64,000 nt of DNA from Pseudomonadota bacterium (GCA_018241995.1 JAFECT010000003.1:434001-498000); one strand, 5' to 3'; positions 27,497 to 36,570 are shown, counted from the stretch's first letter. Notes: generated by a model from the letters alone, not told the origin. Numbers and translations: made by a program.

Positions 27497-27889
27497 GGAT
27501 CAGACGGCCGGGCGGTCGCGGCGCGCATGCGCGTCGAGGAAAGTCCGGGCTCCACGGCGACAAGGCGGCGGGTAACGCCCGCCGGGGGTGACCCCAGGGA
27601 TAGCGCCACAGAAAGCAAACCGCCCGCGGCTTCGGCCGCAGGTAAGGGTGAAAGGGTGGGGTAAGAGCCCACCGCGTTCCTGGTGACAGGGACGGCATGG
27701 TAAGCCCCGCCTGGAGCAAGACCGAATAGGGATCGCGCGCCTCCGGCCTCGGCTGGAGGTAGGCCCGTCGCCGGGCCGAGCGGTCCGGGTAGGTCGCGAG
27801 AACCGGTCGGCAACGGCCGGTCCAGAGGAATGATCGTCGCCTCGGCCTCGGCCGAGGGCACAGAACCCGGCTTACAGGCCGTCTGATCC
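27497..27889 (+). ncRNA. rnpB: RNase P RNA (class A)
   Basis: The catalytic RNA of RNase P, which matures tRNA 5' ends. The outer P1 helix is formed by GGATCAGACGGCC (27497-27509) and GGCCGTCTGATCC (27877-27889). The universal CR-I element GAGGAAAGTCCGGGCTCCAC follows the 5' end, and the CR-V counterpart ACAGAACCCGGCTTACAG lies near the 3' end; the central GGTAAGGGTGAAAGGGTGGG contains the conserved purine-rich core. About 393 nt, usual for alphaproteobacteria. The region 27459-27496 before it holds the M13 gene tail spacer. Confidence 0.96.
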
Positions 27890-27903
27890 GCTCGCGCCCG
27901 CGC

Positions 27904-28371
27904 CTATTCCGCCGCGCCAAAGGTTGCGCGAAGCGCACACAACTCCGCCAGCAGGGTGGAGGCGGCTTGTGCGCTGGTCGCCTCGCTGGTCCCGATCGCC
28001 CGCAGAGCGGCGATGTGCAGGCGCACCGCTTCCGGCCGCCACGCGCCGCTTTCCCGGAGGGCCTGAACCGCGACGGCGATTCCGCGCGCGATCTCGCCAG
28101 CCGCTTCAAGACCGGCCGCGGCAGCGACATCGGCGACGTCGAGCGCCTCTCCGCTCAGGCTATCGCAGCGGGCGAACAGGACATCGTCGTCACACCGCTC
28201 CTGCGCGACGATGCGAGCGACCGCCTCGGTGACGAATGCCCGGATCGTATTGCTCTTTTCGGCCACGAGGCGGTTGGCCTCAGCGACCAGATCCGCAGGC
28301 GCGTCGCCGTGGGAGCCGGCCAGCGCGGCGGCCAGGCGGTTTCTTGGAATGAACGCTTGCGGAGCCGCCAT
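27904..28371 (-). CDS. Helical protein of unknown function in the chemotaxis locus
   Basis: A 155-residue, almost entirely alpha-helical acidic protein from ATG 28371. It begins AAPQAFIPRNRLAAALAGSH, has a long LVAEKSNTIRAFVTEAVARI helix, and ends LLAELCALRATFGAAE. It has no signal peptide, no membrane segment and no recognisable domain. It follows the response regulator with an 8-bp gap and is the last gene of the leftward unit cheY-cheZ-like-receiver. A four-helix-bundle accessory factor of this pathway is plausible but unproved. Confidence 0.7.
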   Translation of the reverse strand: MAAPQAFIPRNRLAAALAGSHGDAPADLVAEANRLVAEKSNTIRAFVTEAVARIVAQERCDDDVLFARCDSLSGEALDVADVAAAAGLEAAGEIARGIAVAVQALRESGAWRPEAVRLHIAALRAIGTSEATSAQAASTLLAELCALRATFGAAE

Positions 28372-28379
28372 GGAGGTTG

Positions 28380-28952
28380 TCACCCGAACAATGAATCGAC
28401 TTCGGTTTGCGACAGGGCGCGCTCGGGGCTGGCGGTCAGGGCCAGCGCTTCGGCGCGGCGCTCCTCCACACCTGGCGGCAGGATATGGCTCTTGAAGCGC
28501 CTGTCCGGCCCGCAATAGGCGTCGCTGGTGATGAAGGGACGCGAAACCCTTGCGAGCCAAAGGATGCGATCCATCAGCACGCCCGGCGAGATTGGCTTTC
28601 GGACCACCATGTTGGCCCCCGCGTCGCGCGCCGCGGAAATTCTCTGGAACGAGGTGGAGCCGCTCATGAGGACGATGGGAGCGGTGAAATTGAGCTGGTC
28701 GCGCCGGGAGCGCACGTAGCGGGTCAGCGACAGCCCGTCCTCGTTGGGCATCTCACAATCGGCCAGGATCAGGTCGAACGATTCGAACTCCAGCAGGCCG
28801 CGTGACTCCTCCGCCGAGGCGCAACAGCGGGGCTGAGGCACGCGAAAGCCCAGCAGCACTTGGAGTACGAGATCGAGCGAGTGGGGATTGTCGTCGACCA
28901 GCAGGATGCGTGTCTTGCGCAGATTGAGCCGGCCGGAAGGCTGCAGGATCAT
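28380..28952 (-). CDS. Response regulator receiver protein with C-terminal FliM/CheZ-like motif
   Basis: A 190-residue protein. A CheY-like receiver spans about 14-135: acidic pair Asp20-Asp21, phosphoacceptor Asp65 in LILADCEMP, Ser in VLMSGST and Lys in VVRKPIS. The unusual C-terminal extension of about 50 residues contains CGPDRRFK and ends with LSQTEVDSLFG. That end resembles the CheY-docking peptide at the start of FliM (LSQAEIDALL-type) and the CheZ C-terminus. The start at 28952 is chosen over an Arg-rich upstream extension. It likely relays or sequesters phosphoryl signal in this chemotaxis pathway. Confidence 0.88.
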   Translation of the reverse strand: MILQPSGRLNLRKTRILLVDDNPHSLDLVLQVLLGFRVPQPRCCASAEESRGLLEFESFDLILADCEMPNEDGLSLTRYVRSRRDQLNFTAPIVLMSGSTSFQRISAARDAGANMVVRKPISPGVLMDRILWLARVSRPFITSDAYCGPDRRFKSHILPPGVEERRAEALALTASPERALSQTEVDSLFG

Positions 28953-28968
28953 GCCCGACCACCCCCCG

Positions 28969-29313
28969 TTACCGCGCGCCGCCCTGGAGCAGCGCGTCAA
29001 TCGCAGCCTGGTCCAGGCCCTCGCCAGGCAGGGCTGGGCCATTCAGGAGAGGATCGCGCGCCAGGGCCGCGTCGGGCGTGCTCAGCATGCGACGCAGTTC
29101 GGCGAGCCGCTGGCCCACAATGTCGTGGAATGCGCACGCTTGCAGGATTCTGCCGAGGGAACCTTCGAGTTCAGCCAGCGAGGGTTCGACGCCCTGCCGG
29201 GCGCCGGCGAGGGAACGGAGCGACGCTTCCGCCTCGGTGAGAATGACGTTCGCCGCGCCGTCGATCTCAGTGCGAATGGCCTCGAGGGCGCGGTGCGCTT
29301 CAGGATCGCCCAT
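28969..29313 (-). CDS. Very short CheZ-like CheY phosphatase
   Basis: A 114-residue helical protein whose ATG at 29313 lies one base after the cheY stop, with GGAGAG about 8 bases upstream. ACAFHDIVGQRLAELRRML (from about 60) fits the CheZ active-site helix FQDxTGQ, with Asp64 and the catalytic Gln68 in the right spacing. A disordered Pro/Gly linker leads to LDQAAIDALLQG at 100-111, matching the CheZ C-terminal CheY-docking helix and the FliM N-terminal peptide. Known CheZ proteins are about 200 residues, so this one keeps only the catalytic helices and the tether. Function inferred from motif and position. Confidence 0.78.
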   Translation of the reverse strand: MGDPEAHRALEAIRTEIDGAANVILTEAEASLRSLAGARQGVEPSLAELEGSLGRILQACAFHDIVGQRLAELRRMLSTPDAALARDPLLNGPALPGEGLDQAAIDALLQGGAR

Positions 29314-29314
29314 G

Positions 29315-29701
29315 TCAGAGCTCTCCAAGAACCGCCGTTAGCTTCTGCTTGAGCACGGCCAGGGTGAAGGGCTTGATGATGTAGTTGTTCACGCCTGCGT
29401 TGCGCGCGGCGACAATGTTTTCCGCCTTGGCTTCGGCAGTAACCATGACGAAGGGGGTCGCCTTCGTGCGCTGATCCGCGCGGACTGCCTTAAGCAATTC
29501 GTACCCCGTCATCGGGGTCATGTTCCAGTCCGACAGGATCAGCCCATAGTCCTTGTGGCGTATCTGCTCTAAGGCCGAAGGGCCATCCACCGCGGTATCT
29601 ATATTGTTGAAGCCGAGTTGCTCCAGGAGACCGCGGACGATCCGGATCATGGTTGTATAGTCGTCGACGACGAGCACGTTCATTGACTTGTTGACCGGCA
29701 T
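29315..29701 (-). CDS. cheY: CheY-type chemotaxis response regulator
   Basis: A 128-residue single-domain receiver. The acidic pair is Asp13-Asp14, the phosphoacceptor Asp58 in LILSDWNMTPMTGYELL. The signalling residues are in MVTAEA (Thr) and IIKPFT (Lys), and the sequence is very close to canonical CheY. It is first in a leftward unit with the CheZ-like phosphatase and an accessory receiver protein, facing cheA across an AT-rich control region. It probably carries the output to the flagellar motor or another effector. Confidence 0.94.
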   Translation of the reverse strand: MPVNKSMNVLVVDDYTTMIRIVRGLLEQLGFNNIDTAVDGPSALEQIRHKDYGLILSDWNMTPMTGYELLKAVRADQRTKATPFVMVTAEAKAENIVAARNAGVNNYIIKPFTLAVLKQKLTAVLGEL

Positions 29702-30050
29702 CTTGCCCTCTTCAGCGCGGTTATGCGAACAGTGTAATTGTCGAGTCGATATCGATTTTTATCTGCTAACAAAAAGTATCCAGACCGAGCCGAGTGGGCG
29801 TGCGACCGGTGTCGCCGGGGTAATAATTTCCCTATATGGGTATTTAAGTAGCTGCTTAGGTGTGGGATTGCCCGAGGTGTGTAAGCGAATAGTGTCGTCG
29901 TTTACGATTTATATTTTCATTATACATACAATTAGATGATGAATGCTGGCGTACAACTTAAAATAAGCACCGCCTTTAATTTCGCATTAATCTCATTGCG
30001 GTCGATTGGCGCCGAACACGCGGTACGCCGCATGACTTCGGGAGACGCCG
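29702..30050. other. AT-rich divergent control region between cheY and cheA
   Basis: About 350 bases without a convincing gene, markedly richer in A and T than the surroundings, especially at 29880-29995. It should hold the divergent promoters of the cheY and cheA units. GGGAGACG lies just before the TTG start of cheA. I did not find a convincing pair of boxes by eye. Two short ORFs here overlap the promoters and are not supported. Confidence 0.6.
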
Positions 30051-33000
30051 TTGAGCGATCCGGTCGACGATCTGGTAAGCGACTTCATTGCGGAGACCCG
30101 CGAAGGTCTCGAGGCGCTCGACAGCGAACTCGTGCGCTTCGAGGCCTGTCCCGACGACCCCGCATCCCTGGGCGAGGTGTTCCGTCTCATCCACACCATC
30201 AAGGGCACGTGCGGGTTTCTGGGTCTTCAGCGCCTGCAGACGGTCGCCCACTCCGCCGAGAACGTCCTGGGCGGCTTCCGAGACGGAGAGGTGGCCGTTA
30301 CGCCGACCGCCGTTTCGGCGATCCTGGACACGGTCGACCTGATCAGGTCCCTGATCGACAGCCTTGCGTCCACGGGCGTCGAGCCTGAGGGGGATGACAG
30401 CGCGATCATCGATCGTCTTGAGATGATCTTCGCGGGCGGCGGCGTGCAGGACGCGACCGGCGTCGCTCCCGCGCCCGAGGAACCCGCGCCACAAGCCAAG
30501 GCCGAAGAAGCTGTGGCGGCGCGTAGCCCGTCGCCAGCGCCCAGCCGCAGTCTGATCGACCGTCTTGGAGGGGATTCCACCCTCGATGCCGCGGTGGAGA
30601 TGGCTCTGCCGAAGATGGTTGGGGATCCACGCCTCGGCGCAGTCTTCGCCGGCGTCGATCACGACCGCATGCAAGCCGGGCTGCGCGACGCGCTGTGCCA
30701 GCTCGCGCGCAGAGAAACGCCGGGGACGGCGTTCGAAGCCGCGATCGCCGCCCTCGTCGATGCGACGCCCGATGCGGGCGTCGTCGAAGCGGTGTTCCGG
30801 GCCATCGCCGACGCGGCCGCCGCACTGGATGCTGAGGCCTCCGACCTTGAGAAGCTGCGGGGGTTGGCGGCCGTCAGCGCGCCGCCGGAGGCCCAGCGGC
30901 AGGAACCGGCCGTCGCTCCCGCGTTTCTCCCCCGCGACGTCTGCCCGTCAGGAGATCGAAGCGGTGATGTGGAGCCGGAGGTCGTGCAGAAGGCGCCGAC
31001 ACGACAGCCGCCTGCGCGATCCGCGGCGTCCGAAGCGCCGGTCAGGTCCGAGGGCGAGTCAGCGGCGGCCCAGACCATCCGCGTCAGCGTCGATGCGCTT
31101 GAACATCTGATGACCGTGGTCAGCGAGCTGGTGCTGATCCGCAACCAGCTCATCCAGACCCTGCGGCTGGAGCCGGAAAGCCCGTTCGCAGCGCCCCTGA
31201 ACCGCCTGAACCAGGTGACCAGCGAACTGCAGGAAGGGGTGATGACCACCCGCATGCAGCCGATCAGCGGGGCCTGGGCGAAGCTGCCTCGCCTGGTCCG
31301 CGACCTGGCGCAGGACCTCGGCAAGACCATCGAACTGCAGATGTTCGGCCAGGAGACCGAACTCGACCGCCAGGTGCTTGAATTGATCAAGGATCCGCTC
31401 ACGCACATGATCCGCAATGCCGCGGATCACGGGCTTGAGACACCCGCCGAACGCCGCGCCGCCGGCAAACCCGAGACGGGGCGCATCACCCTGCAGGCGC
31501 GCCACGAGGGCGGGGCGATCGTCATCGAGGTCGCGGACGACGGGCGGGGCCTTCCCGCCGACAGGATTCGCGACAAGGCGGTCTCCAGCGGTCTGCTTTC
31601 CAGCGCGCAGGCTGAGCAGATGTCCGACGCCGAAGCCCGGCAGCTGATCTTCATGCCCGGATTTTCCACGGCCTCGCAGGTCACGTCCGTGTCCGGCCGC
31701 GGCGTGGGCATGGATGTGGTGCGCACCAATATCGAGAAGATCGGCGGGGTGATCGAGCTCTCCTCGGTTCCGGGCGGCGGCACGCGCTTCACGATCCGTA
31801 TCCCCCTGACCCTGACCATCGTCTCCGCGCTGATCGTCGAATGCTGCGGCGAGCGTTTCGCCATGCCTCAGTCGGCGATCGTGGAACTGGTCAGCGCCAG
31901 CGAGAGCTCCGGAAGAACCATCGAATACATCGACGGCGCTGCGGTTCTGAGGCTCCGCGACCGCCTGCTGCCGCTGATTTCCCTGCAAGCCCTGCTGGGG
32001 CTCGAGCCCAGCGAGAGCCCGCTCGGCGAGACCTGCATCGTCGTGGCCAGGGTCGGCGCTTTCAACTTTGGCGTCACCGTCGATCGCGTGTTCGACACCG
32101 AAGAGATCGTGGTCAAGCCGGTGGCCACCGTGCTGCGCCATCTGAAGCTCTATTCGGGCGCGACGATCATGGGCGACGGCTCAGTCATTCTGATCCTGGA
32201 CCTGAAGGGCGTCTCCGCCGAGGCCGGGGCGGGGCAGAACTCCACCGGCATCCAGGACGACGACGCCGACACGACATCCGCAGATCAGGACCTCTCGGCG
32301 ATCCTGGTGTTCCGCGCCGACGACAATACCTTGAAGGCGGCTCCGCTGGCGGAAGTCTCGCGCATCGAAGAGGTCGCCGCCGGCCAGATCGAGCGCGTCG
32401 ACGGGCGCACGGTCGTCCAGTATCGCGGCAAGCTGATGCCCATTGTCAGCGCCGACGCGGAGCCCGCGGCCGACTGGCAGGGCGGCGAGCGGCGCCCGTT
32501 GCTGGTCTTCGCACGTGATGATCGAGCCGTCGGACTGCTCGCGGGGGAGATCGTCGACATCGTCGAAAGCTCGACCCGGACGCACCTGCCGTCGTCGCAA
32601 CTGGGGTCGCAGGGGAGCCTGATCATCGGCGGCAACGCCATGGAACTGATCGACGTCGGCTATTACTGGCGAAAGGCGCTGGACGAGCCCGAGCAGGCTC
32701 CCGTCGCCGCATCGTCGTCTGCAGCCGCGCTCGGGCAGGCGTTGTTCTCCGCCGCCTCGGCGCCCACGGCGTCGGTCGCCGCCCGGCGGCTGCTCCTGAT
32801 CGACCAGAGTCCTTTCGCCCAGCTGCTGCTGCGCCCGTTGCTCTCCCAGGCCGGATACGACGTGACCGTGGCCACCGATCCCGAGGCGGCGCTGGCGCTC
32901 TATGACGCGGGCGAGGTCTTCAGCCTGATCATGGCCGACACCAGCGACAGCCAGCAGGCGCGCGACTTCGCGCGCGCCTTCGCCAGGGCGACCCATTGGC

Positions 33001-33107
33001 ACAAGACGCCTTTGCTGAGCCTCGCGCTTCAACCCGGCGGGGCGGCTGCGCCGTCGGTGCTCGACGCCGTCTCCGAGGCGCTGGAAGACGTGAGGATGTC
33101 CGCATGA
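30051..33107 (+). CDS. cheA: Chemotaxis kinase CheA with globin-like insert and C-terminal receiver
   Basis: A 1018-residue CheA (usual length 650-750). The Hpt domain is at 1-125 with His48 in RLIHTIKGTCG. A globin-like helical region is at about 165-275 (LIDRLGGDST..., VGDPRLGAVFAGVD). The dimerisation domain starts near 342 (TIRVSVDALEHLMTVV). The ATPase follows, with MIRNAADHGLE, VADDGRGLPA and GRGVGMDVVRTN. A CheW-like domain is at about 590-730 and a second one at about 750-880. A degenerate receiver is at about 910-1018 (RRLLLIDQSPF, LIMADTSDS, no clear Lys). The start is TTG after GGGAGACG. It overlaps cheW by ATGA. Confidence 0.95.
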   Translation: MSDPVDDLVSDFIAETREGLEALDSELVRFEACPDDPASLGEVFRLIHTIKGTCGFLGLQRLQTVAHSAENVLGGFRDGEVAVTPTAVSAILDTVDLIRSLIDSLASTGVEPEGDDSAIIDRLEMIFAGGGVQDATGVAPAPEEPAPQAKAEEAVAARSPSPAPSRSLIDRLGGDSTLDAAVEMALPKMVGDPRLGAVFAGVDHDRMQAGLRDALCQLARRETPGTAFEAAIAALVDATPDAGVVEAVFRAIADAAAALDAEASDLEKLRGLAAVSAPPEAQRQEPAVAPAFLPRDVCPSGDRSGDVEPEVVQKAPTRQPPARSAASEAPVRSEGESAAAQTIRVSVDALEHLMTVVSELVLIRNQLIQTLRLEPESPFAAPLNRLNQVTSELQEGVMTTRMQPISGAWAKLPRLVRDLAQDLGKTIELQMFGQETELDRQVLELIKDPLTHMIRNAADHGLETPAERRAAGKPETGRITLQARHEGGAIVIEVADDGRGLPADRIRDKAVSSGLLSSAQAEQMSDAEARQLIFMPGFSTASQVTSVSGRGVGMDVVRTNIEKIGGVIELSSVPGGGTRFTIRIPLTLTIVSALIVECCGERFAMPQSAIVELVSASESSGRTIEYIDGAAVLRLRDRLLPLISLQALLGLEPSESPLGETCIVVARVGAFNFGVTVDRVFDTEEIVVKPVATVLRHLKLYSGATIMGDGSVILILDLKGVSAEAGAGQNSTGIQDDDADTTSADQDLSAILVFRADDNTLKAAPLAEVSRIEEVAAGQIERVDGRTVVQYRGKLMPIVSADAEPAADWQGGERRPLLVFARDDRAVGLLAGEIVDIVESSTRTHLPSSQLGSQGSLIIGGNAMELIDVGYYWRKALDEPEQAPVAASSSAAALGQALFSAASAPTASVAARRLLLIDQSPFAQLLLRPLLSQAGYDVTVATDPEAALALYDAGEVFSLIMADTSDSQQARDFARAFARATHWHKTPLLSLALQPGGAAAPSVLDAVSEALEDVRMSA

Positions 33108-33583
33108 AACGCGTGAACGGGGCGGCCCTTATCGCGGAAGCCGCCGAGGGACTGGTCTCAATCAAGGTCGGCAAACAGACCTTCGGCGTCCCGGTGCTGA
33201 AGGTCCAGGACGTCATCACCCAGACCACGATCAATCGGGTGCCGCTGGCGCCGCCCGAGGTGGCGGGGTCGCTGAACCTGCGCGGACGGATCGTCACGGC
33301 GATCGACATGCGCCGGCGTCTGAAGATGGCGGCTCGCGACGAAGACGACCGCTACATGTGCGTCATCGTCGAGCACGGCGGGGAGCTCTATGCCCTCCTG
33401 GTCGATGACGTGGGTGACGTGCTGTGGCTGTCATCGGCCGACTACGAAGGCGGGCCCGCGACCCTGTCGCCGCATTGGCGCTCGGTGTGCAGCGGACTCT
33501 ACCGCCTCGACCATGAGCTGCTGCTGGTCCTCGACATCGCACAGGTCCTGACCCTGACGGGCGGCGCGAACATGGCCGCCTGA
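33104..33583 (+). CDS. cheW: Chemotaxis coupling protein CheW
   Basis: A 159-residue CheW made of the two-lobed SH3-like fold. [37 protein letters not shown] and [12 protein letters not shown] are the conserved segments. It links the receptor tip to CheA and CheR/CheB pathways in the cytoplasm. It starts in the ATGA overlap with the cheA stop, so the two are translationally coupled. The soluble receptor gene follows after 80 bp. Confidence 0.95.
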   Translation: MKRVNGAALIAEAAEGLVSIKVGKQTFGVPVLKVQDVITQTTINRVPLAPPEVAGSLNLRGRIVTAIDMRRRLKMAARDEDDRYMCVIVEHGGELYALLVDDVGDVLWLSSADYEGGPATLSPHWRSVCSGLYRLDHELLLVLDIAQVLTLTGGANMAA

Positions 33584-33662
33584 GCTTGCTTCAACCAAGG
33601 GCGGCCAGGCTTGGCTCGTCCGGACGACCCCCAACGCTTTCCGACGAAGGCAGGAGATAGAA

Positions 33663-35606
33663 ATGGCAAACGCCGCCGCAAAACTGGCCGAAGACATCGT
33701 TGCGTTCGACGAGATCGCCGCGATCCGCACCGCGGTCGACAATACCTCGGTCGCGCTGATGATGGTCGACCGCGATCTGGTCATCACCTTCGTCAACCAG
33801 GCGACACGTGACCTGATGGGCCGCAATATCGAGGCCTTCAGGACCGCTTTCCCGCGCATCGATTTCGACAATCTGATCGGCGTCAACATCGACGCCTTCC
33901 ACAAGCACCCGGAGCACCAGAGGCGTATCCTCGCCTCGCCGGGGCGCGAGCCGCACCAGGCCGAGATCGCGGTCGGCGACCTGCGCTTCCAACTGCGCGT
34001 CAGCGGGGTCATGGATCCGGCCGGCGATCACGTCGGAAGCGTGCTGGAGTGGGCCGACGTCACGCTCATGCGCACCCAGGAAGGCATGCTGGCCGCGCTG
34101 GACAAGGCGCAGGCGGTGATCGAGTTCAGCCTGGACGGCACGATCGTCAACGCCAACGCCAACTTCCTGAACACCGTCGGCTACACCATCGAGGAGATCC
34201 GCGGGCGGCACCACTCAATGTTCGTCGATCCGGCCTATCGTGACGGCGCGGAATACCAGGCGTTCTGGGCCAAGCTTGGGCGGGGTGAGTATGACGCCGG
34301 CCAGTACAGGCGCGTCGGCAAGGGCGGGCGCGAGATCTGGATCCAGGCCAGCTACAACCCCATCCTCGACAAGAGCGGCAAGGCCTTCAAGGTCGTGAAG
34401 TACGCGACCGACATCACCGCCGAGAAGCTGCAGGCGGCCGATTTCGCAGGGCAGATCGACGCCATCGGCAAGGCCCAGGCGGTCATCTCCTTCAGCCTCG
34501 ACGGCAAGGTGCTCGAAGCCAACGAGAACTTCCTCAGCACCATGGGCTACACCATGGACGAAATTCGTGGCCAGCCACACGCCATGTTCGTCGACCCGGA
34601 GTACAGGCAGTCGGTCGAATATCGGGCCTTCTGGGAAAAGCTGGCGCGAGGGGAATACGACGCCGGCCAGTATCGCCGCCTCGCCAAGGGCGGGCGTGAG
34701 GTCTGGCTGCAGGCCAGCTACAACCCGATCAACGACATGAACGGTCGCCCGGTGAAGGTAGTGAAGTACGCGACCGACATCACCGCCCAGCGTGACTTCC
34801 GCAAGGTGGCCGAACGGGTCAAGGAAATCTCCAACGTCGTCGCGTCGGCGGCCTCGGAAATGCGCGCGACGGCGGAATCGATGTCGCGCACGGCGCAGGA
34901 AGCGACCCAGCAGGCGACCGCCGTCGCCAACGCCGCCCAGCTGGCCTCGACCAATGTGCAAACCGTGTCGGCGGCCAGCGAGGAGCTGTCGGCATCCATC
35001 GCAGAGATCGCGCGGCAGGTCAGCGAATCCACCAACATCACCCAGCGCGCGGTCGCCGAGACCGACAAGACCAGCTCCGCGATCCAGAGCCTCGCGGATG
35101 CGGCCCAGAAGATCGGCAATGTGGTCACCCTGATCAACAACATCGCCGGCCAGACCAAGCTCCTGGCGCTCAACGCCACCATCGAAGCGGCGCGGGCGGG
35201 CGATGCGGGCAAGGGTTTTGCGGTTGTGGCTTCTGAGGTGAAGAGCCTGTCGGATCAGACGGCCAAGGCCACCCACGAGATTTCGTCGGAGGTCGCCGCC
35301 ATGCAGGCGGCGACGGCGACCTCGGTCGCGGCCATCCAGGGCATCGCCGAGACCATCGGCAAGGTCGCGGAAATCGCCGCCGCGATCGCCAGCGCGGTGG
35401 AAGAACAGTCTGCGGCGACGGGTGAAATCTCCGCCAACGTCACCGAGGCGGCGGCGAGCACGCGCGAGGTATCGACGAACATCCAGAGCGTGACTGAAGG
35501 CGTGGCTCAGACCAGTCTTGCCTCGGCCGAGCTGCTGACCGCCTCGGGCGAACTCGCGGTGCAGTCCGAGGCCCTGAGCGCCGAGATGGACAATCTGCTG
35601 AAGTAG
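33663..35606 (+). CDS. Soluble methyl-accepting chemotaxis protein with three PAS domains
   Basis: A 647-residue receptor without transmembrane helices, hence cytoplasmic. PAS1 is at about 18-135. PAS2 (about 138-260) and PAS3 (about 262-382) are close duplicates: both contain MFVDPx[12 protein letters not shown] and [10 protein letters not shown]. The signalling domain covers about 385-640, with the hairpin tip [20 protein letters not shown] and [18 protein letters not shown]. No C-terminal CheR/CheB-docking pentapeptide is visible. The PAS domains probably bind a redox or small ligand. It is the natural receptor for the CheA/CheW upstream. Confidence 0.93.
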   Translation: MANAAAKLAEDIVAFDEIAAIRTAVDNTSVALMMVDRDLVITFVNQATRDLMGRNIEAFRTAFPRIDFDNLIGVNIDAFHKHPEHQRRILASPGREPHQAEIAVGDLRFQLRVSGVMDPAGDHVGSVLEWADVTLMRTQEGMLAALDKAQAVIEFSLDGTIVNANANFLNTVGYTIEEIRGRHHSMFVDPAYRDGAEYQAFWAKLGRGEYDAGQYRRVGKGGREIWIQASYNPILDKSGKAFKVVKYATDITAEKLQAADFAGQIDAIGKAQAVISFSLDGKVLEANENFLSTMGYTMDEIRGQPHAMFVDPEYRQSVEYRAFWEKLARGEYDAGQYRRLAKGGREVWLQASYNPINDMNGRPVKVVKYATDITAQRDFRKVAERVKEISNVVASAASEMRATAESMSRTAQEATQQATAVANAAQLASTNVQTVSAASEELSASIAEIARQVSESTNITQRAVAETDKTSSAIQSLADAAQKIGNVVTLINNIAGQTKLLALNATIEAARAGDAGKGFAVVASEVKSLSDQTAKATHEISSEVAAMQAATATSVAAIQGIAETIGKVAEIAAAIASAVEEQSAATGEISANVTEAAASTREVSTNIQSVTEGVAQTSLASAELLTASGELAVQSEALSAEMDNLLK

Positions 35607-35648
35607 CCGGCGCGCCGACCCCGCAGCTTCGGCTGGCCCAAAATTAAG

Positions 35649-35678
35649 CGCCCACCCCGCCGCTCGTCGGGGTGGGCG
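35649..35678 (+). terminator. Terminator-like stem-loop after the receptor gene
   Basis: CGCCCACCCCG (35649-35659) and CGGGGTGGGCG (35668-35678) form a perfect 11-bp stem with an 8-base loop, between the convergent receptor and cheR genes. No T run follows, so termination in either direction is only probable. Confidence 0.6.
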
Positions 35679-35736
35679 AAGTCGTTTCGCGATGAGAGGC
35701 GGCGCGCGCGATGGCGTCTTCGACCCCCGACCTGTC

Positions 35737-36570
35737 TCAGGCGATCTTGGCCGCCGGCGCCTGGGAGCGGCGGTAGAGGCCGCGCGCCTCGGGGGCGGCC
35801 TCGAACACGGAGCTCACGCCGAGCACGGTCTCCGCGCTGCCCAGGAACAGCCGGCCGTCCGGAGCCAGGGCCGTGGCGAGTTGCGCCAGGATCTCGCGCT
35901 TCCGCTCGACCTCGAAGTAGATCAGCACATTGCGGCAGAGGATGATGTCGAAGGTCCCCAGCCCGGCCACGCCCTGCAGCAGGTTATGCGGTCGGAAGGT
36001 GATCATCTGCTTCAAGGCGGGCGAGACCTGCCAGGCTTCGCCAACCTTTGAGAACCAGCGCCCCAGCCGCTCCGGCGACAGGCCGCGACGCACCTCGAAA
36101 TCGCTATAGATCCCGTCGCGCGCCTTGCGCAGGATCGGGGCGGACATGTCGGTGGCCACGATCTCGGTGCGCCATCCGGCCAGGAGTCCGCCGAGCTCCT
36201 GCAGCACCATCGCCACTGAATAGGGTTCCTGGCCGCTTGAGGCCGCCGCGCACCAGATGCGCAAGGACCGTGCGGCGGGGCGCGCCGCGACCAGTTCGGG
36301 CACGACGACCTGGGCCAACTGCTCGAACGGGGTTCCGTCACGGAAGAAATAGGACTCGTGCGTGGCCATGGCGTCCACGCAACGTTGCATCAGCTCTTCC
36401 GGCGCGCCCGCCTTCAGCTTGGCGAGCAGGGCGGGGACATCGGCCAGGCCTTCGGACCGGGCGACGGGCGCCAGCCGGCTGCGGACCAGATAGCCCTTTT
36501 CCGCGGTCAGGCTGAGGCCGGAGCGGGCTTTGACCGCCTGGCAGAAGTGATCGAACTCGGCGCCGGTCAT
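35737..36570 (-). CDS. cheR: Chemotaxis receptor methyltransferase CheR
   Basis: A 277-residue glutamate methyltransferase using SAM. The helical N-terminal domain carries SLTAEKGYLVRSRL, and ATHESYFFRD follows. The SAM site contains IWCAAASSGQEPYSVAM and IVATDMSAPIL. FDIILCRNVLIYFE and GRLFLGSAETV match CheR. It lies downstream of cheB on the minus strand with a 4-base overlap, the reverse of the usual order. The soluble receptor here has no docking pentapeptide, so CheR would act by direct binding. Confidence 0.95.
   Translation of the reverse strand: MTGAEFDHFCQAVKARSGLSLTAEKGYLVRSRLAPVARSEGLADVPALLAKLKAGAPEELMQRCVDAMATHESYFFRDGTPFEQLAQVVVPELVAARPAARSLRIWCAAASSGQEPYSVAMVLQELGGLLAGWRTEIVATDMSAPILRKARDGIYSDFEVRRGLSPERLGRWFSKVGEAWQVSPALKQMITFRPHNLLQGVAGLGTFDIILCRNVLIYFEVERKREILAQLATALAPDGRLFLGSAETVLGVSSVFEAAPEARGLYRRSQAPAAKIA

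Noticed and set aside
29688-30388. Two short rightward ORFs in the cheY-cheA gap
   Set aside because: They lie in the promoter region or in a shifted frame of cheA and show no domain or consistent codon use.
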